Source of the DNA: Lachnospiraceae bacterium UBA3386
GTDB lineage: Bacteria; Bacillota; Clostridia; Lachnospirales; Lachnospiraceae
Assembly: GCA_002358875.1 (NCBI GenBank)
Contig: DEPS01000188.1
Span: forward strand, 1-8,847
Reading direction: 5' to 3'
DNA: 8,847 bases
Shown here: in pieces, positions 1-5,979 of the stretch
Position numbering within the stretch: the first letter of the stretch is position 1
How the letters are laid out: the number at the start of each line of letters is the position of its first letter
Made by a program: the position numbers and the translations under genes
Notes under the pieces: model-generated
Databases searched by the model: none
What the model saw: only the letters and a program-made list of their open reading frames with translations
Told to the model about the DNA's origin: nothing

Positions 1-193
1 TCCTTTTATTTATTCATACTTGTTTGTGAATGCGAGGCATTGGCCACAAATATGATAATCCGGCGCGGATGCAAAAGCAAGGTGACCAACCGGAAGCCTG
101 TCGGGAAATACGACTGCTGATGTTCTTCCATAACTTTAAAGAGGAGGAGCTGCAGTTGCTGCATCACTGCTTCATCATAGACGTATTTTTAAA

Positions 194-232
194 ACACCCT
201 CTTTCCGGACAACTTTTCCGGAAGGAGGGTGT
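194..232 (-). terminator. Strong hairpin terminator after the ABC remnant
   Basis: Two 15-base arms (194-208 and 218-232) pair except at one position around a 9-base loop. Read on the minus strand the stem is followed by TTTT, and it lies 35 bases past the ABC stop codon, which suits an intrinsic terminator for the metal operon. On the plus strand the odd pair becomes a G-U wobble, but the T run there is poor. Confidence 0.75.
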
Positions 233-267
233 CTTTGTAAGTCCCGGGATAAGGATGGAGAGATCGA

Positions 268-732
268 TCAGATACTCCAGCCTGCACTTGCTGCCTGCAG
301 GCTGGTCATGCGGCGGAACATACTGTCCTCTTTCGCAAGAAGTTCGGAAGGGCTTCCGTTTTCCACGACCTTTCCGTCCGCAAGGACAATGATCCGATCC
401 GCGGCTTCCACAGTCCGCATACGGTGGGCGATGACCAGCACGGTTTTTCCTGCCAGCAGACGGGACAGGGCTCCCTGCACTTTGCTTTCGTTTTCTACGT
501 CCAAAGAGGCGGTAGCCTCATCCAGCAGAATGATCGGCGCGTTTTTCAAGAGAGCTCTGGCAATGGAAATACGCTGGCGTTCGCCGCCGGAGAGCTTCGC
601 TCCGTTTTCACCGATCGGTGTTGAATAACCCTGCGGCAGCTTTTCCACGAATTCGTCACAGTTGGCAGCCTTTGCGGCGGCAAGGACCTCCTTATCCGAC
701 GCTCCGAGTCTGCCGAGCCGGATGTTTTCCCG
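268..732 (-). pseudogene. 3' remnant of an ABC exporter ATP-binding domain gene
   Basis: This reading frame encodes about 154 residues that match the C-terminal half of an ABC exporter nucleotide-binding domain. In order they are a RENIRLG stretch following the position of the Q-loop, the helical region, the signature LSGGERQ, Walker B IILLDEA with the catalytic Glu, a D-loop (SLD) and the H-loop AHR. The protein ends in AGWSI. Walker A, the Q-loop and all membrane segments are absent: upstream of about 732 the DNA belongs to the metal ATPase gene in another frame. No start codon with a ribosome binding site is visible, and the first in-frame ATG (648) lies inside the conserved domain. A protein without Walker A could not bind ATP normally, so I call it a broken gene. 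The full gene was probably a multidrug- or peptide-type ABC exporter with fused membrane and ATPase domains; its substrate cannot be told. Confidence 0.85.
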
Positions 733-2804
733 TCCATAAGAGCGGTCATTGAATGAAGACTCAAAAGCAGGGTAGATGTATTGTGCAGGAGTGCGGAGGC
801 CGCAGGCGCCAGAAGCCCCATGGCCCCAAGGAGAATAAGTCCGCCGTTAAAGCCGATTACAAAGCGGTAATTTCCGTGGATCCGCTTCATCAGACGGTCT
901 GAGAGCCGTTTCAGATAGACCAGTTCCTCCAGATTCTCAGCGGCGATCGTGACATCCGCCACCTCACGGGCGATCACAGCGCCGCTCCCGACCGCGATCC
1001 CCACATCGGAAAGCGAGAGGGCCGGCGTGTCGTTAATGCCGTCGCCGATCATGACGACTGTCCGCCCTGCTTCCTGTTCGGCTGTAATATAGGCGGCCTT
1101 GTCCTCCGGCAGGACCTCAGCGAGGTATTCGTCCAGATGAAGCTCACCTGCGATCGCTGCGGCCGTATTTCTGTTGTCTCCTGTGAGCATGACTGCCTTT
1201 TTGATTCCGGCTTCGTGAAGGCCTTCAATGGTCCCGGCCGCCTCGGGCCGCAGCGGATCCGAAATTCCGATCGCCGCGGACAAAATTCCGCCCAGAGATA
1301 CAAACAGCCAGGAGAGTTCATCCGGCAGGGCCAAATACCGCTCCTTATCCTCCGGGAGTATCACAGTCTTCTCGTCTTCAAACACAAAGTGGCTGCTCCC
1401 GATAACGGCCCTTTTCCCATTGATCTTCGTGGCGATCCCGTGGGCAACAATGTACTCCACCTCGCTGTGCATTTCGTTGTGGGCAAGGCCGCGCTCTTTC
1501 GCGGCACGGACGACCGCATTTGCGACGGAGTGGGGAAAATGCTCCTCCAGGCAGGCGGCGATGCGAAGCATTTCGTCCTCCTTCCGGCCGTTAAAGGCTT
1601 CCACCTTTACTACCGTGGGACAGGCATTCGTCAGCGTCCCCGTCTTGTCAAAGACCACCGTATCGGCTTCACTGAGCTTTTCCATGAATTTTCCGCCCTT
1701 GACCGTGATCTTCCGGCGCTCTGCCTCACTCATTGCGGAGAGGACACTCAGCGGCATGGACAGCTTCAGCGCGCAGGAGAAGTCAACCATCAGCACGGAA
1801 ATGGCGCGTGTCACATTCTGCGTCAAAAGCCAGGTCAGCGCGCTTCCGCCAAGGCACCAGGGCACCAGCCTGTCAGCGAGGTTTGAGGCCTGGCTTTCCA
1901 CATCGGATTTCAGCCGCTCGGAGTCCTCGATCATGCGCACTATGCGGTCATAGCGGTTCTCTCCGGCCGTCCCCGTGACCCGGACGACGCAATTGCCCTC
2001 CTCGACGACGCTTCCGGCATAGACTGCCTTGCCGGGAGACTTTGCGGCCGGGACGCTTTCTCCGGTCAGAGACGCCTGATTAACCATCACGTCTCCCTGT
2101 TCGATGATGCCATCCAGGGGGATCACATGACCGGTGTGGACCATGATGAGGTCTCCGGGGAGAATATCGCTCAGAGGAACCGGCGTCTGACCGTTCTCGC
2201 TAATACGCCAGACCTGATCCACCTGCAGAGCCATGCTGCGGGCAAGATCCTCCACCGACCGCTTATGCGTCCACTCGTCCAGCGTCTCGCCGAGCCGGAG
2301 CAAAAAGCGGACCGAGCCTGCAGTGGAAAAATCTCCTGTAAGCAGAGACGCCCCGATGGCGACACCGTCCAGGACCTCGACCGTTATGCGCCGCTGCATC
2401 AGCGCTTTGAGCGCATTGCAGATACGCGGGATCGACTGAATGACGCAGAGGGCATTGCCTACCGGCGTCGGCAGAAGAAGGCATCTGGCATAATAGCGCG
2501 TCACAAGACCGACCAGTTTTTCCTTATACTCCCGGTTCATTGAGCGGCTGCTGTGCACAAGGGGCTTAACCTCCAAAGCGGCCCTGGCATACGAAAAAGA
2601 AGCCAGCGACCGGCAGATCTCCGCGCGATCTCCTTTATAAACGACCGTCACGCTCAGAGTGCGCTCATGGACCGCAGCCTGCTGCACGGCAGGCAATGAC
2701 TGCAGCCACGCCTCCATCAGATCTGCCTGTTCGAGGCTCATGCTTTTCACATCTGCCCGGAGGCGGATCCTTCCGGGTGATTCATGAAGAATGAAATATT
2801 TCAT
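546..2804 (-). CDS. P1B-like heavy-metal translocating P-type ATPase with an aberrant C-terminal tail
   Basis: This is a membrane pump expected to move a metal cation using ATP. Residues 1-80 form a degenerate HMA-like domain (HESPGRIRL) without a CxxC. The actuator motif TGES is at 247-250. The membrane motif that is usually CPC reads SCALK at 343-347. The phosphorylated Asp is D386 in DKTGTLT, the nucleotide-domain HFPHS is at 422-426, TGDN at 541-544, and GDGIND at 587-592. The last helices end near residues 645-685. The recognisable protein stops at about residue 690 (SLHSMTALMD); the last roughly 60 residues are basic, unlike the family, and are an out-of-frame reading of the ABC remnant. 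The start overlaps the DUF6110 stop (ATGA), so translation is probably coupled. The fold and all catalytic residues are present, so the pump may still work. The transported metal cannot be read from the sequence. Confidence 0.92.
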   Translation of the reverse strand: MKYFILHESPGRIRLRADVKSMSLEQADLMEAWLQSLPAVQQAAVHERTLSVTVVYKGDRAEICRSLASFSYARAALEVKPLVHSSRSMNREYKEKLVGLVTRYYARCLLLPTPVGNALCVIQSIPRICNALKALMQRRITVEVLDGVAIGASLLTGDFSTAGSVRFLLRLGETLDEWTHKRSVEDLARSMALQVDQVWRISENGQTPVPLSDILPGDLIMVHTGHVIPLDGIIEQGDVMVNQASLTGESVPAAKSPGKAVYAGSVVEEGNCVVRVTGTAGENRYDRIVRMIEDSERLKSDVESQASNLADRLVPWCLGGSALTWLLTQNVTRAISVLMVDFSCALKLSMPLSVLSAMSEAERRKITVKGGKFMEKLSEADTVVFDKTGTLTNACPTVVKVEAFNGRKEDEMLRIAACLEEHFPHSVANAVVRAAKERGLAHNEMHSEVEYIVAHGIATKINGKRAVIGSSHFVFEDEKTVILPEDKERYLALPDELSWLFVSLGGILSAAIGISDPLRPEAAGTIEGLHEAGIKKAVMLTGDNRNTAAAIAGELHLDEYLAEVLPEDKAAYITAEQEAGRTVVMIGDGINDTPALSLSDVGIAVGSGAVIAREVADVTIAAENLEELVYLKRLSDRLMKRIHGNYRFVIGFNGGLILLGAMGLLAPAASALLHNTSTLLLSLHSMTALMDGKTSGSADSERRIRRSLPPQRLPTVTNSWKSCRRVIQHRSVKTERSSPAANASVFPLPELS

Positions 2805-3064
2805 GCCTCTGACGCGTCTTCGATGACGGCCTCCTCCTCTTTCGCAGCGCGCGCTTCGTTGATTGCCTGGGCGTCCGCAATAATATCAGAACAGTTCTCC
2901 TGGATCGTATCCACGTTCTTCATGACCTCATCCTTGCAGCGAAAAGCGGCCGCCGTCACATGCGTGTACACCTTTTTCGCATCCTTACTGCCTAGGATCT
3001 TCAGGCCCGCTGATCCAAACAGAGCTCCTCCCGCAAACAATGCAATCTTATTACCGATACTCAT
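2801..3064 (-). CDS. DUF6110 family small protein
   Basis: The 87-residue product (MSIGNKIALFAGG...) has a glycine- and alanine-rich hydrophobic N-terminal stretch (about residues 5-24) that could be one membrane segment or a hairpin. A helical part with H35, C43 and C58 follows, and the tail is acidic (EEEAVIED). I recognise it as DUF6110, a family of unknown function that I recall beside clostridial metal ATPases. I chose the ATG at 3064 because AAGGAGG lies 8 bases before it; an in-frame ATG 33 bases further up has no such site. Its TGA overlaps the ATPase ATG, so the two are probably made in linked amounts. A role as an accessory or small subunit of the pump is inference from position only. 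Confidence 0.8.
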   Translation of the reverse strand: MSIGNKIALFAGGALFGSAGLKILGSKDAKKVYTHVTAAAFRCKDEVMKNVDTIQENCSDIIADAQAINEARAAKEEEAVIEDASEA

Positions 3065-3072
3065 TTTTGTTT

Positions 3073-3079
3073 CCTCCTT
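3073..3079 (-). promoter_or_regulatory. Ribosome binding site that fixes the DUF6110 start
   Basis: On the minus strand this reads AAGGAGG, with 8 bases to the ATG at 3064. It argues for the shorter 87-residue form over the 98-residue one. Confidence 0.8.
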
Positions 3080-3100
3080 TTTTAATTTCACCGTCATATG

Positions 3101-3270
3101 ACAGGTGGTTACAGTTCAGATGGCCGCGAAACTCAAGGTGTTTTTGCGCGTTTCTCAGCGCAAAAACCCGAGTTGAACGGCGAAAATCCCATCGCTTTAG
3201 CGATTTGGAATGGGATTTTCGCAAGTTACTGTCACGCCCTCAATAGGGCGTGAACAGTAACGACAGGTGT
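3101..3270. repeat. Hairpin-array element between the HMA and DUF6110 genes
   Basis: This gene-free insert holds three consecutive inverted repeats: 3130-3174 (arms around a 9-bp core of TTTTTGCGC/GCGCAAAAA), 3180-3222 (13-bp perfect arms GCGAAAATCCCAT) and 3225-3261 (16-bp arms with one bulged base). GACAGGTG occurs at both edges, and the outermost roughly 19 bases form an imperfect inverted repeat (about 14 of 19 matching by eye: GACAGGTGGTTACAGTTCA against CACCTGTCGTTACTGTTCA). No ORF or T run follows any hairpin. A small non-coding dispersed element (MITE- or REP-like) fits best; an operon-internal RNA processing or stability structure is the alternative. Confidence 0.6.
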
Positions 3271-3287
3271 TGTCTGAATGAATGGTT

Positions 3288-3554
3288 TTACGACAGTTTC
3301 TTAAACAAAGAACTCAGTCCCTTCTTCTCATAGGGTGAAGCCTCTATACCCAGACAGGTATAGCCCGTCTCATCGATCGCTTTCTTCAGGACATCATTAC
3401 TAACTGCTGACTCTGTCAGGAAGGATGCTTCCTTTTTAGCCCGGGATGCAGTGACCTTCTTCGCGGAAGGAACGGCCTTCCTGATCGCATCGCAAATATG
3501 CGACTCACACATACCGCACATCATCCCGTCGATTTTCACAGTTGTTTTGAGCAT
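3288..3554 (-). CDS. Small heavy-metal-associated (HMA) domain protein
   Basis: The 88-residue protein has one HMA ferredoxin-like domain (about residues 3-75). Its metal-binding loop MMCGMCESHI carries C13 and C16, and the C-terminal landmark DETGYT is the usual last strand. A short basic extension (YEKKGLSSLFKKLS) follows. Such proteins bind soft or transition metals with the two Cys and pass them to a pump or buffer them. The ATPase two genes downstream has an N-terminal HMA-like domain without Cys, so this separate protein may supply the missing metal-handling function (inference). The start is supported by AAGGAG 8 bases before the ATG. It is the first gene of the metal operon, preceded by a palindrome likely to be an operator. 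CopZ-type copper chaperones are the closest known relatives, but the metal is not certain. Confidence 0.9.
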   Translation of the reverse strand: MLKTTVKIDGMMCGMCESHICDAIRKAVPSAKKVTASRAKKEASFLTESAVSNDVLKKAIDETGYTCLGIEASPYEKKGLSSLFKKLS

Positions 3555-3612
3555 AGTTTTTTCTCCTTATATTTCCTGTATCCTAAGTTACAGTAAAGTC
3601 CGCCCCGCATCT

Positions 3613-3628
3613 GTTAGCAAATGCTAAC
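3613..3628. promoter_or_regulatory. Palindromic operator candidate upstream of the HMA gene
   Basis: GTTAGCAAATGCTAAC has perfect 7-bp arms around AA and lies about 60 bases before the HMA start. Its GTTAG/CTAAC halves recall DtxR/IdeR-type metal-regulator sites, though the spacing differs from that consensus. On the minus strand the right part (TTGCTA) could serve as a -35 box, with TTTACT 17 bases later as a weak -10. Binding there would block the promoter. Which regulator binds it is unknown. Confidence 0.5.
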
Positions 3629-3637
3629 CTGCACCCC

Positions 3638-3660
3638 AAAAAATATGCCGCTCCCGCGGC
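3638..3660 (-). terminator. GC hairpin with T run upstream of the metal operon
   Basis: Minus-strand GCCGC-GGGA-GCGGC (3660 to 3647) is followed by ATATTTTTT. The stem is only 5 bp but all G-C. It could end transcripts arriving from the kinase side or act as a leader attenuator. It lies upstream of the operator palindrome at 3613-3628. Confidence 0.45.
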
Positions 3661-3681
3661 CTTACCTGTGAATCAATATCC

Positions 3682-3719
3682 CTTGTCGGAGCGCCTGTGG
3701 CGCGGTTCTCTACGACGAG
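3682..3719. other. Two-level hairpin in the gene-free stretch
   Basis: An outer stem (CTTGTCG 3682-3688 with CGACGAG 3713-3719) encloses an inner stem GCGCC-TGT-GGCGC (3691-3703). The outer stem pairs fully, with one G-U, on the plus strand; on the minus strand it has one C-A mismatch. Together with the hairpins on both sides it makes most of 3638-3790 foldable. I cannot match it to a known riboswitch class. Confidence 0.4.
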
Positions 3720-3723
3720 ATCA

Positions 3724-3759
3724 GGCATTCTTTTGTTAGTGACTACTAACAAGAATGCC
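3724..3759. promoter_or_regulatory. Second GTTAG-N6-CTAAC palindrome inside a long hairpin
   Basis: Arms of 15 bp (GGCATTCTT...TGTTAGT with ACTAACAAGAATGCC, one bulged base) close a 4-base loop GACT. The core at 3735-3750 is GTTAG-N6-CTAAC, the same layout as the palindrome at 3613-3628, 122 bases away. It may be a second operator or an RNA hairpin. Confidence 0.45.
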
Positions 3760-3764
3760 ACAGA

Positions 3765-3788
3765 AAGGCCCCTTTTTCAAGAGGCCTT
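3765..3788 (-). terminator. Probable weak terminator after the histidine kinase
   Basis: Minus-strand AAGGCCTC and GGGGCCTT (one G-U pair) flank an 8-base loop TTGAAAAA. Only TCT follows the stem, so termination may be partial. It lies about 150 bases past the kinase stop; the bases between (3789-3938) are AT-rich with no recognisable gene. A TATAAT box on the minus strand at 3835-3840 has no good -35 partner. Confidence 0.45.
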
Positions 3789-3938
3789 CATAATTTTGTG
3801 AAATATTTTTTTCTAAACCGCTTTCAGAACTTGGATTATAAGCATAAGTATTATTTTAGGCGACCCTTTACAAATAACGATCCCTTCCATCGAAATTTCA
3901 CCTTATCCAAGGCACTTTTAAAATCCGGGCATTGTGGA

Positions 3939-5282
3939 TCATCTTCTTTCCCTTATCTCAGAAATATCAGTTCTGAGAGTAAGAAACCAGATCCCTATCC
4001 AATAAACTCCTTCCGTGATACCGCTGCGGCACTCGCCGCCCATCTCCTGCATCATTTTTATTATGCTGTGCTCACCTATGCCGTTGCTCTCAACGGACCC
4101 GTCCGCCGACTGGATCCGGTTCTGAAACAAAAATCCGATCCTTTTATCCATCTGCATTAAAACGATCCGGACCGGCGTCTCGGCATCCGCATATTTTACA
4201 ATATTGGATGTAATATTGTCGAGTATGCGCACCACGTAATCCATATTGTACTGGATCTGCAGGTCCTTCCAAGGGACCTGCACGTCAAGCTGAAAACCTT
4301 TTTGCTCCAGGTAGCCGCAGGCCTCCGAAAACAGGTCAAAGAACACCTCGGAGAGTGTTCCCGTTTCAAGCTTCACCGTCTGATTATGTCCCGACTTGAG
4401 AGAATATTCCAGAAGCCGGTCTGTGCGCTCTTTCATCTGCAGCGCCTTTTTTTCGATCTTCAATATGTATTCTCTTCGCTGGCTCTCGTCCTTATATTTT
4501 TCTTTTTTCAGTATCTCCGCATATAGCATGACAGCCGTGATCGGGGTGCGCAGATCATGAGACATCTCAGTGATGACCCTCTGGTTTTCTGCGACAATTT
4601 TCTCCTCTTCAGCTTTGGCTTCCAGAAAGGAACGACGCATGCTTTCGAGACCTTCCGCCAGAACAGACAGTTCATCACTGCTTTTAACTGTAATAGGGAT
4701 GCCAAGACTTCCTCCTTCCAGGATTTCCACTTCCCTGCTCAGCAGAAGAATATATGCCATTTTCCTCCGGATCCCCAAAAGTACAATCGTCAAAAACAGA
4801 AAAAAGCAGATACTCAGTTCAAGTATCCGAACCTGAGTATATATCTGATAGCGATAATTTCCCATGAGTGTGATCTCTGCCTCCCCGTCTGAAAAAACCA
4901 CGGTATTATAGCTCATCCAGTCATAATCCGACCTGACGATCTCATTCGTCCAAATCTCCTGATCCGGGTAATTTGAATCAAATACCTGAATCCCGTCCTT
5001 ATAGACATTCAGCTGGACCATTTTCTGTTCTTTTACCCATGCGCTGAGTTTTTCCGTATCCCGTGACTGCAGGTTTCCCTCTGTAATGTACTCCTGCAGA
5101 GATGCCATCAGCTCAGAATTCCGCTTTGCAAAATAATCACTTTCGTCCAGGCGGTGCTCAATGATATATTCGCCCGCATGATCCAGCACAAGAAAAAGCA
5201 CTCCGCAAAAGAGTGCCGCAAAAAGCAGTAAAAACAGCATTTTTATATAAAGAGAGTGCCGTCTATGTATGAATCGCTTCAA
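3939..5282 (-). CDS. Sensor histidine kinase (VanS-like layout)
   Basis: The 447-residue membrane kinase is partner to the regulator just upstream. A first membrane helix (about 12-34) is followed by an extracytoplasmic sensor region (about 35-152), a second helix (about 153-171), a HAMP-like linker (about 172-220) and a HisKA helix with the phosphorylated His in EMSHDLRTPI (H242). The ATPase domain has an N-box (DNITSNIVKYAD, 355-366) and a short glycine box NGIGEHS (400-406). The usual DxGxG is not clear and the second glycine loop is poor, as in several VanS-like kinases. The start is TTG at 5282, overlapping the regulator gene by 20 bases, with a GGGGGAAAGG purine tract upstream. An ATG 14 codons later falls at the first helix and lacks a binding site. 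Position in the acylation operon suggests it senses envelope state or cell-wall-active compounds (inference). Confidence 0.93.
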   Translation of the reverse strand: MKRFIHRRHSLYIKMLFLLLFAALFCGVLFLVLDHAGEYIIEHRLDESDYFAKRNSELMASLQEYITEGNLQSRDTEKLSAWVKEQKMVQLNVYKDGIQVFDSNYPDQEIWTNEIVRSDYDWMSYNTVVFSDGEAEITLMGNYRYQIYTQVRILELSICFFLFLTIVLLGIRRKMAYILLLSREVEILEGGSLGIPITVKSSDELSVLAEGLESMRRSFLEAKAEEEKIVAENQRVITEMSHDLRTPITAVMLYAEILKKEKYKDESQRREYILKIEKKALQMKERTDRLLEYSLKSGHNQTVKLETGTLSEVFFDLFSEACGYLEQKGFQLDVQVPWKDLQIQYNMDYVVRILDNITSNIVKYADAETPVRIVLMQMDKRIGFLFQNRIQSADGSVESNGIGEHSIIKMMQEMGGECRSGITEGVYWIGIWFLTLRTDISEIRERR

Positions 5283-5979
5283 AACGATAGCCTTTCCCCC
5301 ACAAAGTCTTGATATATCTGGGATTTTTGGGATCTTTTTCTATTTTCGTGCGCAGATTCCTTATATGGACCATAACAGTGCCGTTACAGGAATAAAAATA
5401 GGGTTCCTCCCATATGCTTTCATACAGGTTCTGCGCGGAAAAAGTCTTACCGCTGTGCTGCATCATCAGCAGCAGGATGCGGTATTCATAATTTGACAAT
5501 TCCTTCACTTTCCCGTCAACGATGACTTCATTATATTTCATATTGATCTTTATGCCGGATTTTTCAATATATTCCTTCTGTCCGTCGTCAGGATCGGCTG
5601 CCTTTCCATTATATACCGTATAACGCCGGATCAACGCCTTCACCCGTCCCAGGAGCTCGGCATAGGAAAAGGGCTTGGACAGATAATCGTCTCCTCCTGC
5701 CATTAATCCGATCAGTTTATCCGATTCCTGTGACTTTGCCGTCAGAAACAGCACCGGAACATTGGAGGCCTTTCGGATCTCCTCACAGGTGCGAAGTCCC
5801 GACATGCCAGGCATCATAATATCAAGTATGACCAACACTACTGTTTCATCCAAAAGGGCAAGGCCTTTCTTTCCGTTCTCTGCCTCTACCACCCTGTATT
5901 GTTCGCTTTCCAGCAGAATACGTACACCTTCCCGGATATCTTCCTCGTCTTCTATGATAAGAATCGTTTCCTGTCTCAT
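5263..5979 (-). CDS. OmpR/VanR-type response regulator
   Basis: The 238-residue protein has an N-terminal receiver domain (about 4-118) with the acidic pocket E10-D11-E12, phosphorylated Asp D53 (ILDIMMPG), T80 and K102 (SKPF). A linker follows, then a C-terminal winged-helix DNA-binding domain (about 143-236) ending in the typical HIRNLRTKIE and GKGYRFE. When phosphorylated by the kinase encoded next, it should bind DNA and control promoters. Its start overlaps the SGNH gene stop by ATGA, with only a weak GGGG-containing site, so translation is probably coupled. Its targets cannot be seen here: the operon promoter, the most likely one, lies to the right of the window. Confidence 0.94.
   Translation of the reverse strand: MRQETILIIEDEEDIREGVRILLESEQYRVVEAENGKKGLALLDETVVLVILDIMMPGMSGLRTCEEIRKASNVPVLFLTAKSQESDKLIGLMAGGDDYLSKPFSYAELLGRVKALIRRYTVYNGKAADPDDGQKEYIEKSGIKINMKYNEVIVDGKVKELSNYEYRILLLMMQHSGKTFSAQNLYESIWEEPYFYSCNGTVMVHIRNLRTKIEKDPKNPRYIKTLWGKGYRFEAIHT

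Noticed and set aside
6..164. Minus-strand open frame of about 52 codons beyond the terminator
   Set aside because: There is no ribosome binding site before its ATG/GTG, it lies past a strong terminator, and I see no family resemblance. It could be the decayed end of a gene, but that cannot be supported.
30..392. Plus-strand open frame of 120 codons at the left edge
   Set aside because: It runs through the terminator hairpin and into the antisense of the ABC remnant, with no ribosome binding site and no recognisable domain.
1137..1953. Two long plus-strand open frames opposite the ATPase gene
   Set aside because: They are antisense shadows of a conserved, GC-rich ATPase coding region; their sequences are low in hydrophobic order and have no motifs.
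3101..3270. CRISPR array
   Set aside because: The three inverted repeats differ from each other in sequence and length, and there are no regular direct repeats with spacers.
3613..3759. T-box or known riboswitch leader
   Set aside because: I could not find a T-box sequence, specifier loop or any conserved riboswitch core; only generic hairpins are visible.
3798..4160. Plus-strand open frame of 120 codons opposite the kinase end
   Set aside because: Most of it is antisense to the conserved kinase ATPase domain, and no ribosome binding site precedes it.
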